Counted from the first letter of the stretch, positions 1 to 10,529 are shown. The stretch is DNA of 64,000 bases from Gaiellasilicea sp035575835 (GCA_035575835.1 DATLXM010000034.1:9311-73310); one strand, 5' to 3'. Program-made: numbers and translations. The notes: generated by a model not told the origin, from the sequence alone.

Positions 1-1
1 C

Positions 2-145
2 CAGCATGCCGTGGAGACCGAGATGAAGGAGAGCGCGATCGCGGCTCTCCAGCAGGTGCAGGAGGAGCTGCGGGCTGCCGAGCTCGAGGCCGAGCTGGAA
101 CGCGCGGCGGCGGTCGAGGCTGCGCGAGAACGAGCAGCGCTGTGA
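2..145 (+). CDS. C-terminal tail of a coiled-coil protein (5' end outside window)
   Basis: The last 47 residues of a protein that begins left of the window. The stretch is almost entirely A/E/R/Q/L (for example ELEAELERAAAVEA), so a continuous helix or coiled coil is predicted. Its TGA stop overlaps the GTG of the next gene as GTGA. It is therefore probably the first visible member of the operon that continues into the MoxR and DUF58 genes. The tail alone does not allow a function to be assigned. Confidence 0.7.
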   Translation, partial: QHAVETEMKESAIAALQQVQEELRAAELEAELERAAAVEAARERAAL

Positions 146-675
146 CGCTTCGTTCCGCGCTCGCCGAAGCTCGCCGGCTGGCCGCGCTCCCGGTGCTCTT
201 GTCGATCGCCCTCGTCGCCGCACTCGTCTTCGTGCCCGGTCGCACCGAGCTCGCGCTCCACATCTACCTCCTCGCCCTGGCCACGCTCGCCCTCGGCTGG
301 CTCGTCACCGTCCTCGGCCGCGCCCACCCGCTCGCCCGGGGCTCCTCTTTCGACCTCGGCCTCCGCGAGACCGGCCATGCCCTCCAGCCTCTGCCGGAGC
401 TCGCGCGGCTCGAGCGCGAGGTCACCCTCGCGACGACGACTGCTTTCGACGTCCATTTCCGGCTCCGACCGGTGCTTCGCCGGATCGCGGAGCGGACGCT
501 GCAGTCCCGCCGCGGGATCGAGCTCGACGGGGACTCGGCCGTTTCGAGCCGGCTGCTCGGAGCCGACCTCTGGGAGCTCGTCCGGCCGGATCGGGAGCCG
601 CCGGCCGACCGGGGCGCGCCCGGGATCGACCTGCCCTCGATCAGCCGCATGGTCTCGGCGCTGGAGGCGCTCTGA
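142..675 (+). CDS. small membrane protein upstream of MoxR, unknown function
   Basis: A 177-residue protein with two hydrophobic segments (about residues 15-31 and 36-58), then a charged cytoplasmic-looking part of about 115 residues rich in Arg and Leu. I do not recognise a family. The GTG start overlaps the previous stop as GTGA, and its own TGA overlaps the ATG of the MoxR gene, so translation of the three genes is probably coupled. Small membrane proteins often accompany MoxR-DUF58 pairs and may anchor or regulate the ATPase; that role is inferred from position only. Confidence 0.75.
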   Translation: MTLRSALAEARRLAALPVLLSIALVAALVFVPGRTELALHIYLLALATLALGWLVTVLGRAHPLARGSSFDLGLRETGHALQPLPELARLEREVTLATTTAFDVHFRLRPVLRRIAERTLQSRRGIELDGDSAVSSRLLGADLWELVRPDREPPADRGAPGIDLPSISRMVSALEAL

Positions 676-1646
676 TGCTGCCGCTCTCCCAGGTTCAGGA
701 GATCTCCGGCCGGATCCTCGACGAGGTCGAGCGGGCGGTCGTCGGCAAGCGCGATGCGCTCGAGCTCGTCCTGATGGGCCTGCTCGCGGATGGCCACGTG
801 CTCCTCGAGGACTATCCGGGCCTCGCGAAGACGCTCGCCGCTCGGTCGTTCGCGCAGGTGACGAGCGTCGGCTTCTCGCGCATCCAGTTCACGCCCGACC
901 TGATGCCGTCCGACGTGACGGGCTCCTCGATCTGGAACCAGCGCGACGCCGACTTCGAGTTCCGGCCCGGTCCGATCTTCACGAACCTCCTCCTCGCCGA
1001 CGAGATCAACCGCGCGCCCCCGAAGACGCAGGCTGCCCTGCTCGAGTCGATGCAGGAGCGGCAGGTCACGATCGAAGGGACGACCCATCTGCTCGCGCGG
1101 CCGTTCCTCGTCCTCGCGACGCAAAACCCGATCGAGTACGAGGGCACCTATCCGCTCCCCGAGGCGCAGCTCGACCGCTTCCTCCTCCGCGTCGGGTTCG
1201 GCTACCCCGACCCCGCCGCCGAGTGGGAGGTTCTGGCCCGCCGGCTCGAGCGCGGCGAGGACGAGGTCGAGCTCCAGCCGGTGATCGATGGCCCCACCCT
1301 CGTCGCGCTGCAGGAGTCACTGGAGCAGGTGCACGTGGGCACGAGCGTCGGCCGGTACATGATCGAGCTCGTCGGCGCGACGCGCGCGAGCGGCTCGACG
1401 GCCGTCGGAGCGAGCCCCCGTGGCAGCCTCGCGCTGCTCAAGCTCTCACGCTGCCGGGCGGCGCTTCGGGGCCGCGACTTCGTCACGCCCGACGACGTCA
1501 AGGCAGTCGCCGTACCCGCGCTGGCGCACCGCCTGATGCTGAAGCCGGAGCTCTGGGTGCAGCGGCTCTCGGCGGACGACGTGGTGCGCGACCTGCTCGA
1601 ATCGGTCGCGACTCCGGTCGCCGAAGAGCCCGCTCCCACGGAGTGA
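675..1646 (+). CDS. MoxR-family AAA+ ATPase
   Basis: A 323-residue AAA+ ATPase of the MoxR family. A Walker A variant (EDYPGLAKT) lies near residue 44 and a Walker B/insert region (LLLADEINRAPPKTQAALLE) near residue 105. The sensor motif ATQNPIEYEGTYPLPEAQLD follows, and the arginine-containing DRF segment is intact. MoxR ATPases act as chaperone-like remodelers, usually together with a DUF58/von Willebrand-type partner, and the next gene is a DUF58 protein. The ATG start overlaps the preceding stop. The substrate is unknown. Confidence 0.93.
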   Translation: MLPLSQVQEISGRILDEVERAVVGKRDALELVLMGLLADGHVLLEDYPGLAKTLAARSFAQVTSVGFSRIQFTPDLMPSDVTGSSIWNQRDADFEFRPGPIFTNLLLADEINRAPPKTQAALLESMQERQVTIEGTTHLLARPFLVLATQNPIEYEGTYPLPEAQLDRFLLRVGFGYPDPAAEWEVLARRLERGEDEVELQPVIDGPTLVALQESLEQVHVGTSVGRYMIELVGATRASGSTAVGASPRGSLALLKLSRCRAALRGRDFVTPDDVKAVAVPALAHRLMLKPELWVQRLSADDVVRDLLESVATPVAEEPAPTE

Positions 1647-1657
1647 GCCGTCCGGGG

Positions 1658-2944
1658 ATGATCCGGACGGGGTCGCCCCGAGTCACGGGCTACGCGACGG
1701 TGGCGGCGTTCGGCCTCGTCGGCGCGCTCGCGGCACGACGACCCGAGCTCGTGGTGCTCGCGGCTCCGTTCGCGCTCGTCCTCGCGCTCGGGCTGCGCCT
1801 CGACCGCGAGCCGCGGGTGGGAGTCTGGCTCTCTCTCGACCGCGAGCGCGCGATCGAGGGCGACGAGCTCCCGGTCGAGCTCGAGCTCAACTCGGAGGGG
1901 CCCGTGGAGCGGCTCGAGCTCCTCCTCGTCGTTCCCGAGGGTCTCGAGCTCGCGGAAGGCGCGAACCCGGTCGCGCTCCGGCTCGGGCGGGACGACGAGC
2001 GGACGGTCGCGTTCACTCTGCGTTGCGGCCGCTGGGGGAACTACGACGTGGGCGAGATCCGAGTTCGCGCTCGTGACCGCTTCGGCCTCCTCGTCTGGGA
2101 GCAGGTGATCGACCGCACGCGGCCGCTCCGGGTCTACCCCAGCCCGCAGACGCTCCGGCAGCTCGTGCCGCCGATGTCGACCCAGCCGTTCACCGGCAAC
2201 GAGGTCGCACGCCAGCGCGGTGACGGGCTCGAGTTCGCCGATCTGCGGCCGTTCGCCCCGGGTGACCGACTCCGCTCGATCAACTGGCGCGCGAGCGCGC
2301 GTCGCGGCGGAACCGGGAACGAGCTCGTCGTCAACGACCGCCACCCCGAGCGGAACACGGACGTGATCCTGTTCCTGGACAGCTTCGCCGAGGCACGGGA
2401 TGCCGAGCGTTCGACCTTGGATCTGGCCGTCCGCGCGGCCGCCACGCTGGCGTCGCGCTATCTCGAGCGCCGCGATCGCGTCGGGATCGTCTCGTTCGGC
2501 GGGATCCTACGCTGGCTCGTCCCGGGGATGGGCGTGGCGCAGCGCTACCGGATCGTGGACTCGCTTCTGGAGACGGAGATCGTCTTCAACTACGCCTGGA
2601 AGGACGTCTCGATCATTCCCTCGCGGACGCTGCCCCCGCAGGCGCTCGTGCTCGCGGTGACGCCGCTTCTGGACGAGCGCTCGGTCTCGGCGCTGCTCGA
2701 CCTGCGCGCGCGGGGCTACGACCTGGCCGTCGTCGAGGTCTCCCCGGAGCCGTTCGTGCAGCCCGGCCTGAGCGAGGCGGACCGCCTCGCCCACCGGCTC
2801 TGGCTCCTGCATCGGCAGGAGCTCCGCTCCCGCTACGAGCGGCTCGGCGTCGCCGTCGTGAGCTGGGACGGAGAGACACCTCTCGATGCGGCTCTCGAGG
2901 GGGTGAGATCGTTTCGGCGCCACGCGCGGCTCGCGCGCGCCTAG
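1658..2944 (+). CDS. DUF58 domain protein, MoxR partner
   Basis: About 428 residues. An N-terminal pair of hydrophobic segments (about residues 10-45) is followed by a beta-rich region and the DUF58 signature (FADLRPFAPGDRLRSINWRA) near residue 200. After it comes a von Willebrand A-like part with a DSF near the metal-site position. Proteins of this type pair with MoxR ATPases, in some bacteria in envelope assembly or stress tolerance. ATG 1658 was chosen. An in-frame GTG at 1643 that overlaps the moxR stop as GTGA is an equally credible start and would add five residues. Confidence 0.9.
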   Translation: MIRTGSPRVTGYATVAAFGLVGALAARRPELVVLAAPFALVLALGLRLDREPRVGVWLSLDRERAIEGDELPVELELNSEGPVERLELLLVVPEGLELAEGANPVALRLGRDDERTVAFTLRCGRWGNYDVGEIRVRARDRFGLLVWEQVIDRTRPLRVYPSPQTLRQLVPPMSTQPFTGNEVARQRGDGLEFADLRPFAPGDRLRSINWRASARRGGTGNELVVNDRHPERNTDVILFLDSFAEARDAERSTLDLAVRAAATLASRYLERRDRVGIVSFGGILRWLVPGMGVAQRYRIVDSLLETEIVFNYAWKDVSIIPSRTLPPQALVLAVTPLLDERSVSALLDLRARGYDLAVVEVSPEPFVQPGLSEADRLAHRLWLLHRQELRSRYERLGVAVVSWDGETPLDAALEGVRSFRRHARLARA

Positions 2945-3450
2945 GTGCGGCGGCGGTTGCGGCCGTCGCCACGGGCGCGGTCGCAGTTTGGCTCGCTCTC
3001 GCCTCCGACGAGCCCGTCCTCCGAGCCGCGAACGCGGTCGCAGGTGGGCTCGCGCTCGTACTCCTGCTCGGCGGGCTCCTCCTGCGCATTCCGGCCGCGG
3101 TTCCGGCCACGGTGGTCGTGCTCGGGGCCGAGTACGCCGCGATGCTCGCCGTCGAGGGGAACGTCCTCGATGCACGCGCCCCGGTGCTCGGCGCGGCCCT
3201 CTTCGCGATCGCGGAGCTCGGCTACTGGTCGCTCGAGCTGCGGGATGCCGTCGCCGACGAGCCAGGGACCTACCTGCGCAGGCTCGGCCTTCTCTCGGGG
3301 CTCACTCTCGGTGCGCTCGCACTCGGCGAGCTGATGCTCGTCTTCGTCGACCTCAGCGAGCGCGGGGGCATCGCGATCGAGGCGGTCGGGGTCGTCGCCG
3401 CCGTCGCCGCCCTTGCGATCGTCGCGGCCTCGGGCCGACGGCCGGCCTGA
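2908..3450 (+). CDS. multi-pass membrane protein, possible ATC start
   Basis: A hydrophobic protein with about four to five membrane segments and an acidic loop (residues about 35-40). It follows DUF58 and is probably the last gene of this operon. The first ATG/GTG/TTG in frame is GTG 3112, but that start would remove two clear membrane segments encoded at 2944-3110. The only credible upstream start is ATC 2908, behind GAGGGGGTGAG and inside the end of the DUF58 gene. A small indel is the alternative explanation. No family recognised. Confidence 0.55.
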   Translation: MVSAPRAARARLGAAAVAAVATGAVAVWLALASDEPVLRAANAVAGGLALVLLLGGLLLRIPAAVPATVVVLGAEYAAMLAVEGNVLDARAPVLGAALFAIAELGYWSLELRDAVADEPGTYLRRLGLLSGLTLGALALGELMLVFVDLSERGGIAIEAVGVVAAVAALAIVAASGRRPA

Positions 3451-3500
3451 GGCGTCCGTCGACGAGAGCCTCCCTGAGGCGTCGGTCGACGAGAGCCTTC
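3447..3500. repeat. two-copy 27-bp tandem repeat
   Basis: Positions 3447-3473 and 3474-3500 are near-identical 27-bp units that differ at two bases; each contains GTCGACGAGAGCCT. The first unit starts inside the stop region of the preceding gene. The repeats lie directly before two REP-like palindromes, in the space between convergent genes. Confidence 0.85.
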
Positions 3501-3505
3501 GGGCG

Positions 3506-3572
3506 GCGGAGCCGCCCCTTCAGGGTCTTCGCGCGTTCGGAATCCGCTCCAGCGGATTTCGAACGCTGCGCG
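3506..3572. repeat. REP-like palindromic element, copy 1
   Basis: It begins GCGGAGCCGCCCCTTCAGGG, followed by CTTCGCGCG and a hairpin whose arms are AATCCGCT and AGCGGATT, flanked by TTCG/CGAA. A second copy follows at 3585-3650, and related copies lie at 26736-26813 and, inverted, near 35281. It could act as a bidirectional terminator or RNA-stabilising element between the membrane-protein gene and ftsH. Confidence 0.7.
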
Positions 3573-3584
3573 AAAAGCACAGGC

Positions 3585-3649
3585 GCGGAGCCGCCCCTTC
3601 AGGGGGCTTCGCGCGATCGCAATCTGCTTGCGCAGATTTCGATCTTGCG

Positions 3650-3650
<1 letters not shown>
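3585..3650. repeat. REP-like palindromic element, copy 2
   Basis: The same block order as copy 1: GCGGAGCCGCCCCTTCAGGG, then CTTCGCGCGATCG, then a hairpin with AATCTGC and GCAGATT arms and CGATCTTGCGC after it. It ends at the ftsH stop codon, so it would form the immediate 3' end of the ftsH transcript. Confidence 0.7.
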
Positions 3651-5602
<1,952 letters not shown>

Positions 5603-5683
5603 AAGTCTTCTTCGCGGAGGGTAGCAGGGTGGATCGGTTCCTCTACCCCCATTCGGGCCCGCTTACGACCTGCTCACACGAAC

Positions 5684-6235
5684 TTAATGCGGGGGAATCA
5701 GGTCGGGGTGGAGCACCGCGACATACGGCAGGTTGCGGTAGCGCTCGTCGAAGTCGAGCCCGTACCCGATCACGAACTTGTTCGGAATCTCGAAGCCGGT
5801 GTAACGCACGGGCACCTCCACCTCGCGCCGTTCGGGCTTGGTCAGGAGCGCGCAGATCTCGACGCTCGCGGGCTTGCGCGCCTTCAGGCTGCGCATCAGG
5901 TACGAGAGAGTCAGGCCGGAGTCGATGATGTCCTCGACGACGAGGACGTCGCGGCCGGAGATGTTGATGTCGAGATCCTTGAGGATCCGGACGACGCCCG
6001 ACGAGTCGGTCCCGGCGCCGTAGCTCGAGATCGCCATGAAGTCGATCTCGCACGGGACGGTCAGCTCGCGCATCAGGTCGGCGAGGAAGAAGACGGCGCC
6101 CTTGAGGACACCTATGAGGAGGAGGTCGCGGCCGGCGTAGTCCTTCGAGATCTCGACCCCGAGCTCGCGGATCCGCGCCTGGAGCTCCTCTTCGCCGATC
6201 AGGATCTCGCCGACGCCGTCGTCGACGCCGCTCAC
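5684..6235 (-). CDS. hpt: hypoxanthine phosphoribosyltransferase
   Basis: A purine-salvage enzyme that makes IMP or GMP from hypoxanthine or guanine and PRPP in the cytoplasm. The PRPP loop VVEDIIDSGLT and the GVLKGAVFF loop are present, and the length (183 residues) is normal for bacterial Hpt. GTG 6235 was chosen because it overlaps the tilS stop as GTGA, with GGAAG a few bases upstream. GTG 6247 would add four residues. The tilS-hpt-ftsH order supports the call. Confidence 0.95.
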   Translation of the reverse strand: MSGVDDGVGEILIGEEELQARIRELGVEISKDYAGRDLLLIGVLKGAVFFLADLMRELTVPCEIDFMAISSYGAGTDSSGVVRILKDLDINISGRDVLVVEDIIDSGLTLSYLMRSLKARKPASVEICALLTKPERREVEVPVRYTGFEIPNKFVIGYGLDFDERYRNLPYVAVLHPDLIPPH

Positions 6236-7191
6236 GCCCGCTTCCACGTCGCCACCCCCTCCCAGCCCGGCGCCTCCGCCACGCCGGGCACCGCGACGAC
6301 CTCGTCACCGCACACGACGAGCGGCCAGGCGTCGCGCTCCGCTCTCGGCACCTTCGCGTCCACGAGCAGATCCTGCACCTTCTTGCGCCGGCCTGCGAGA
6401 CGATCCCCCGGCCGGCGACTCCTGATCTCGAGCCCCGCCTCCTCCGACGCGATCGTCCAGGACCCCCAGACGACGCTCCCCTCGAGCCGGAGCGAGTCGT
6501 ACTCGCGGACGGCACGGACGCCGCCGCCGAGGTCCGCCGACCTCGTCCCGTCGGTGGACGCGAGCAGCTCGACGAGGGTTCGCTCGAGTGTGCGCGGAAG
6601 GCGGCGCGGCTCGTCGGCGAGCGCGAGCAGGTTCGCTCGAGCGCGAGCGTCGAGGCGCTCGAGGAGCGGCAGGATCTCGGCCCGGATCACGCCTCGCTTC
6701 GTCCCTCCATTCGTCGAGTCGATCCGGAAAGGAAGTCCGTGCTCGTGGCAGTACGCCTCGGTCTCTTCCCGCCAGACGCCGAGGAGCGGCCGGACGACGC
6801 CGTCTGCGCGTCGCGCCTCGATCCCACCCGGCCGACCGCTCGAGACGAGTCGGTAGAGCACCGTCTCGACCTGGTCGGACGCGGTGTGGCCGGTGGCGCG
6901 CAGCCGTTCGGTCGCGACCGAGTAGCGCGCATCACGCAACTCGGCCTCGGTCCATCCGGGTACGCGCACGATCTCGGCGCCGAAGGCTTCGCGGCAGAAA
7001 CGAGCGTCCTCGTCCGACTCGGCGCCACGGAGGCCGTGGTCGACGTGCAGGGCCGAGACCCGGTAGCCGAGCGCCCCGAGCGCGTGCCAGAGGCAGGTCG
7101 AGTCGGCCCCGCCTGAGACGAGACACGTCACCTCGCCGCCGGGCTCGATCAGGCTCCACCCGCGGATGAAGGCTGCAATGCGGCTCAGCAT
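6232..7191 (-). CDS. tilS: tRNA(Ile)-lysidine synthase
   Basis: A 319-residue protein that converts C34 of the tRNA-Ile CAU anticodon to lysidine, so that AUA is read as isoleucine. The PP-loop motif SGGADS is at residues 26-31, followed by the ALHVDHGLR segment typical of the N-type ATP pyrophosphatase fold. The C-terminal region has RSRRPGDRLAGRRKKVQDL, typical of TilS. The ATG start places the P-loop at the expected distance. It overlaps hpt by 4 bp. Confidence 0.95.
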   Translation of the reverse strand: MLSRIAAFIRGWSLIEPGGEVTCLVSGGADSTCLWHALGALGYRVSALHVDHGLRGAESDEDARFCREAFGAEIVRVPGWTEAELRDARYSVATERLRATGHTASDQVETVLYRLVSSGRPGGIEARRADGVVRPLLGVWREETEAYCHEHGLPFRIDSTNGGTKRGVIRAEILPLLERLDARARANLLALADEPRRLPRTLERTLVELLASTDGTRSADLGGGVRAVREYDSLRLEGSVVWGSWTIASEEAGLEIRSRRPGDRLAGRRKKVQDLLVDAKVPRAERDAWPLVVCGDEVVAVPGVAEAPGWEGVATWKRA

Positions 7192-7205
7192 GGTTCCATT
7201 CTCGC

Positions 7206-7790
7206 TCAGAACGCGGGCGCTGCGAGCCAGGCCGCGAGCACCCCGAGCGCGCGCTCGAGCTCGTCGTGCTGAACGCGGAAGGGCTCCGCGGGCGGGACGT
7301 GCTCGAGGATCCGGACCGGTGGGCCGCCCGCGACCGCGAGGAGCAGGTAGCGCGCCGGAGCCCCGTGCGTGACGAGCGCGATCCGCTCCTCCGGCCGCTC
7401 GAGGAGGAGGCGGAAGCCTCGGATGTAGCGCGCTGCCGCCTCGACGCGGCTCTCGCCCCCGCCCGGGCACGGATCCGCAGGCCCTGCCGATCCGGCCCAG
7501 TCCGCGTACCCATCGCTCCAGCGGGTGGCCTCCCAGCGGCCGAAGCGGATCTCGTCCAGTTCGGACACCTCGAGGAGCGGCGCGTCCGGCCAGGCGAGCT
7601 CCGCGGTTCGGCGCGTCCGGGCGAAGCGCGTGTGCGCCGCGAGCTCGACGGTCCCGGCAGCAGCGCCGAGCCCGCGGGCCTGCTCCTCCCCACGCTCGGT
7701 CAGGCCGACCGGCAGGGAAGGGTCGCCGTTCAAGACGTTGTCCGGGTTCAGCTCGCTCTCGGCATGACGCGCGAGCACGAGCTCCCTCAC
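7206..7790 (-). CDS. histidine phosphatase superfamily protein (phosphoglycerate mutase-like)
   Basis: A 194-residue histidine phosphatase. The catalytic signature LARHAESELN is at the N terminus, the acid/base Glu region LDEIRFGRWEA near residue 80, and the second histidine in LVTHGAPAR near residue 147. Substrates in this superfamily range from sugar phosphates to nucleotides and cannot be read from sequence. The GTG start overlaps the stop of the upstream GNAT gene as GTGA, and the stop lies 14 bp before tilS. Confidence 0.88.
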   Translation of the reverse strand: MRELVLARHAESELNPDNVLNGDPSLPVGLTERGEEQARGLGAAAGTVELAAHTRFARTRRTAELAWPDAPLLEVSELDEIRFGRWEATRWSDGYADWAGSAGPADPCPGGGESRVEAAARYIRGFRLLLERPEERIALVTHGAPARYLLLAVAGGPPVRILEHVPPAEPFRVQHDELERALGVLAAWLAAPAF

Positions 7791-8569
7791 AGGAGCAAGC
7801 TGCGGTAATCGAGCGCGTGGGTCATCCCGACTTTCTCGTACAGCCCGATCGCTGCCTCGTTGTCGGCCCGGACGAAAAGGCAGACGCGCGGCACACGTTC
7901 GAGGAGGAGCCGGATGAGGTCGCGGAGCGCCGCTGATGCGTAGCCCCGAGCGCGGGCCTCCGGATCCGTCCAGACCTGTTGCAGCTGCACCGCGGACGGC
8001 GTCCACGCCGAGGCTTCCGCCTTGAAGAGGATGACGCCGTCCTCGACCCAGAGCCAGGATCGTCCTTCCTCGACCTGGGCGCGGGTTCGCCACCGGAAGC
8101 CGTCCGGGTCGCGTCGAAGCGGATCGATCCCGAGCTCGACCTCGTGGGCGGCCGCGCAGGCCGGGACGAGTACATCGAGGTCGTCCACCGTGGCGGGGCG
8201 GAGTCCGGTTCCGCTGACCCCAGGGGGCGCCTCCGAGGACACGTAGACGGGCTGGCCCGGCCGATCCTCCCGGGGCGGGGAGAGCTTCGGCCGCAACGCC
8301 CGCCAGAGCTCGCCGACGGCGCCCTGCTCGCCGATCACCATCCTGGCCCGCGCGCGCGCCGCCGCCTCGGCAAATGCGCCACAGCCGCGGCCCGAGGGGA
8401 CGAGGTTCGCGCCCGTGTGACAGAGCGCGACGAGCCTGTCGCCCTCCGCAAGCGCGACGAACCGCCCCAGCCGACGCCGCGCCACGTCCTCGAGGAAGAC
8501 ACGCTCGACAGGATCCTCGGCGCAGTAGGTGAGGATCTGTTCGCGGCTCGGATCGACCAGGTGCGCCAT
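7787..8569 (-). CDS. GNAT-family N-acetyltransferase
   Basis: About 260 residues in two parts: a divergent N-terminal half and a C-terminal GNAT fold. The acetyl-CoA binding segment DPEARARGYASAALRDLI lies near residue 210, followed by a FVRADNEAAIGLYEKVGM motif that is very typical of GNAT enzymes. ATG 8569 was preferred (AGGA ten bases upstream) over an upstream ATG at 8602, which would overlap the divergent deoD start. The acceptor substrate is unknown. Confidence 0.88.
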   Translation of the reverse strand: MAHLVDPSREQILTYCAEDPVERVFLEDVARRRLGRFVALAEGDRLVALCHTGANLVPSGRGCGAFAEAAARARARMVIGEQGAVGELWRALRPKLSPPREDRPGQPVYVSSEAPPGVSGTGLRPATVDDLDVLVPACAAAHEVELGIDPLRRDPDGFRWRTRAQVEEGRSWLWVEDGVILFKAEASAWTPSAVQLQQVWTDPEARARGYASAALRDLIRLLLERVPRVCLFVRADNEAAIGLYEKVGMTHALDYRSLLL

Positions 8570-8600
8570 CGCGCTGATCCTGCCGTATAGATTCCCCCGC

Positions 8601-9314
8601 ATGCCGATTCACGTGAGAGCCGAGCCCGGCGACTACGCCGAAGCCTGCCTGCTGCCGGGAGACCCGCTGCGGGCGAAATACATCGCCGAGACCTACCTCG
8701 ACGACGTCGAGCAGCGGAACTCCGAGCGCGGTCTCCTCGGCTACACGGGCACCTACGAGGGCAAGCCGGTCTCCGTCCAGGGCACCGGAATGGGCTGCCC
8801 GGGCGCGACGATCGTCTTCGAGGAGCTCGTCCAGCTCGGAGTCAAGAAGCTCCTCCGCGTCGGCACCTGCGGCGGCCTCCAGGCCCACCACCAGCTCGGC
8901 GACATGATCGTCGCCCTCTCCGCCGTCCCGGCCGACTCGACCGCAATGCACCTGGTCGGAAACGAGCCCCATTGCCCGACGGCGAGCTGGAGCCTCATCC
9001 ACGGCGCCGTCCATGTGGCGAAGGAGATGGGCCAGGAGATGCACGTCGGCCCCATCGTCTCGAGCGACCTCTTCTACAACCCGGACGAGGGTCAGTACGA
9101 GCGCTGGTCGAAGCGCGGCGTCCTCGCGGTCGAGATGGAGGCCGCAGCGCTCTTCACCGTCGGCGCGCTCAAGGGCGTCGAGTCGGGCTGCCTCCTGATC
9201 GTCAGCGACATCATCGTCGAGGGCGAGTTCAAGCGGGTGACCGACGAGGAGATGCAGGCCGCGGTCGACCGGATGACGCGCGTGGCGCTCGCCACCGCCA
9301 CCGCTTCCCATTAG
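8601..9314 (+). CDS. deoD: purine nucleoside phosphorylase, DeoD type
   Basis: A 237-residue phosphorylase of the hexameric DeoD/uridine phosphorylase family, which splits purine nucleosides with phosphate into base and (deoxy)ribose-1-phosphate. Visible motifs are LLPGDPLRAKYIAE (phosphate site) near residue 18, LLRVGTCGGL near residue 86, and the ribose-binding VEMEAAALF near residue 180. The length is normal for DeoD. ATG 8601 gives the expected N terminus MPIHVRAEPGD. It stands divergent from the GNAT gene and may feed bases to the nearby Hpt. Confidence 0.93.
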   Translation: MPIHVRAEPGDYAEACLLPGDPLRAKYIAETYLDDVEQRNSERGLLGYTGTYEGKPVSVQGTGMGCPGATIVFEELVQLGVKKLLRVGTCGGLQAHHQLGDMIVALSAVPADSTAMHLVGNEPHCPTASWSLIHGAVHVAKEMGQEMHVGPIVSSDLFYNPDEGQYERWSKRGVLAVEMEAAALFTVGALKGVESGCLLIVSDIIVEGEFKRVTDEEMQAAVDRMTRVALATATASH

Positions 9315-9336
9315 CGACACAGTCTTCAGCGACACC

Positions 9337-10233
9337 GTGTTCCTGGTCAACCCGGCCTCGGCGAACGGGTCGACGGGCAAGCGCTGGCCCGAGATCGCCC
9401 GCCGCGCGGTGGCGAAGGGCCTCGAGGGCGACACGCTCTTCTCAGAGCGGGCAGGGCACCTCGGCTCGCTCGCGCGCGAGGCGGCCCTCGGCGGCGCGAA
9501 GCTCCTCGTCGTCGTCGGCGGCGACGGTTCGATGAACGAGGTTGCGAACGGGATCCACGACCTGCCGGACGTCGAGGTGGCGGTGATCGCCCGGGGCACC
9601 GGCTGGGACTTCATCCGCACCTACGGGATCCCCCACGCGATCGACGGCGCGATCGAAGTGGCGCTCACCGGGCGCGCTCGCACGATCGACCTCGGCCGGG
9701 TCGCCTACCGCGCCTGGGACGGGAGCGAGGCCGAGTCGTACTTCGCGAACGTCGCGAGCGTCGGAATGAGCGGCGCGATCGCGAAGCGAGCCAACGAGAC
9801 GACGAAGGCGCTCGGCGGCAAGGTCTCCTATCTCTGGGCGACGATGGCGGTCTTCGCGCGTTGGCAGACCTCCGAGGTTCGCGTCTCGGTCGGGGACGAG
9901 ATCCGCGGCGGCCGGATGCACGACGTCGTCGTCGCGAACGGGCGCGCGTTCGGGGGTGGGATGAAGATCTGCCCCGACGCGAAGCCGGACGACGGGCTCT
10001 TCGACGTGCTCACGATCGGGAATCTGACGAAGCGGGATCTCCTGACCACGCTGCCGAAGACGTTCTGGGGCGGCCACCTCCCCCATCCGAAGGCCGAGCT
10101 CCTGCGCGGCTCGGTGGTCACCGTCGACTCGGACGCACAGCTCCCGCTCGAGCTCGACGGCGAGCAGCCCGGAACGACGCCGGTTCGGTTCGAGATCGTG
10201 CCGGGTGCGCTGCGGGTGCGGGTGCCGGCCTAG
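9337..10233 (+). CDS. diacylglycerol kinase-like / YegS-type lipid kinase
   Basis: A 298-residue member of the diacylglycerol/sphingosine kinase catalytic-domain family. FLVNPASANG at the N terminus and the nucleotide motif VVVGGDGSMNEVANG near residue 65 are diagnostic. A GTGWDF segment near residue 89 corresponds to the usual GTGNDF. The family phosphorylates lipids; the substrate here is unknown. The GTG start lies 22 bp after deoD. The stop shares a CTAG with the convergent neighbour. Confidence 0.9.
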   Translation: MFLVNPASANGSTGKRWPEIARRAVAKGLEGDTLFSERAGHLGSLAREAALGGAKLLVVVGGDGSMNEVANGIHDLPDVEVAVIARGTGWDFIRTYGIPHAIDGAIEVALTGRARTIDLGRVAYRAWDGSEAESYFANVASVGMSGAIAKRANETTKALGGKVSYLWATMAVFARWQTSEVRVSVGDEIRGGRMHDVVVANGRAFGGGMKICPDAKPDDGLFDVLTIGNLTKRDLLTTLPKTFWGGHLPHPKAELLRGSVVTVDSDAQLPLELDGEQPGTTPVRFEIVPGALRVRVPA

Positions 10234-10520
10234 GCCGACGGCTTCTTCGGCGCTGGCTTCTTCGCGGCCGGCTTCTTCGCCGCAGCAGGCGCCTGCTTCT
10301 TCGTCAACTCGTCGAGCTTCCGCTCGAGCACGTCGACCCGCTCCTCGAGCACGTCGAGTCCGCGCATCCGCTTCTGCATCTCGTCGAGCCGCGTCCGCGA
10401 CTGGTTCGCCATCTCCAGGAACTTGGCTCCACCGGGCGCATCGGCGAGCTTGTGCAGCGCCTCTTCGCCCAGATCCTGGACGCGGGCGAGAATGTCTTTG
10501 GGCTGGGATGCCTTGGCCAT
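10230..10520 (-). CDS. small coiled-coil protein with Lys/Ala/Pro-rich tail
   Basis: A 96-residue protein: a helical region with heptad-like Leu spacing (about residues 35-73), then a basic tail of AAKKPAAKKP-type repeats like those of histone-like or DNA-associated proteins. No family recognised. The stop codon overlaps that of the convergent lipid-kinase gene by 4 bp. The basic tail suggests nucleic-acid binding, which is inference only. Confidence 0.7.
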   Translation of the reverse strand: MAKASQPKDILARVQDLGEEALHKLADAPGGAKFLEMANQSRTRLDEMQKRMRGLDVLEERVDVLERKLDELTKKQAPAAAKKPAAKKPAPKKPSA

Positions 10521-10529
10521 GAGTCGATC

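Noticed and set aside
7790..9620. Upstream part of an 804-codon minus frame ending in the histidine phosphatase
   Set aside because: The part beyond GTG 7790 overlaps the GNAT and deoD genes and shows no domain; only the last 194 codons are real.
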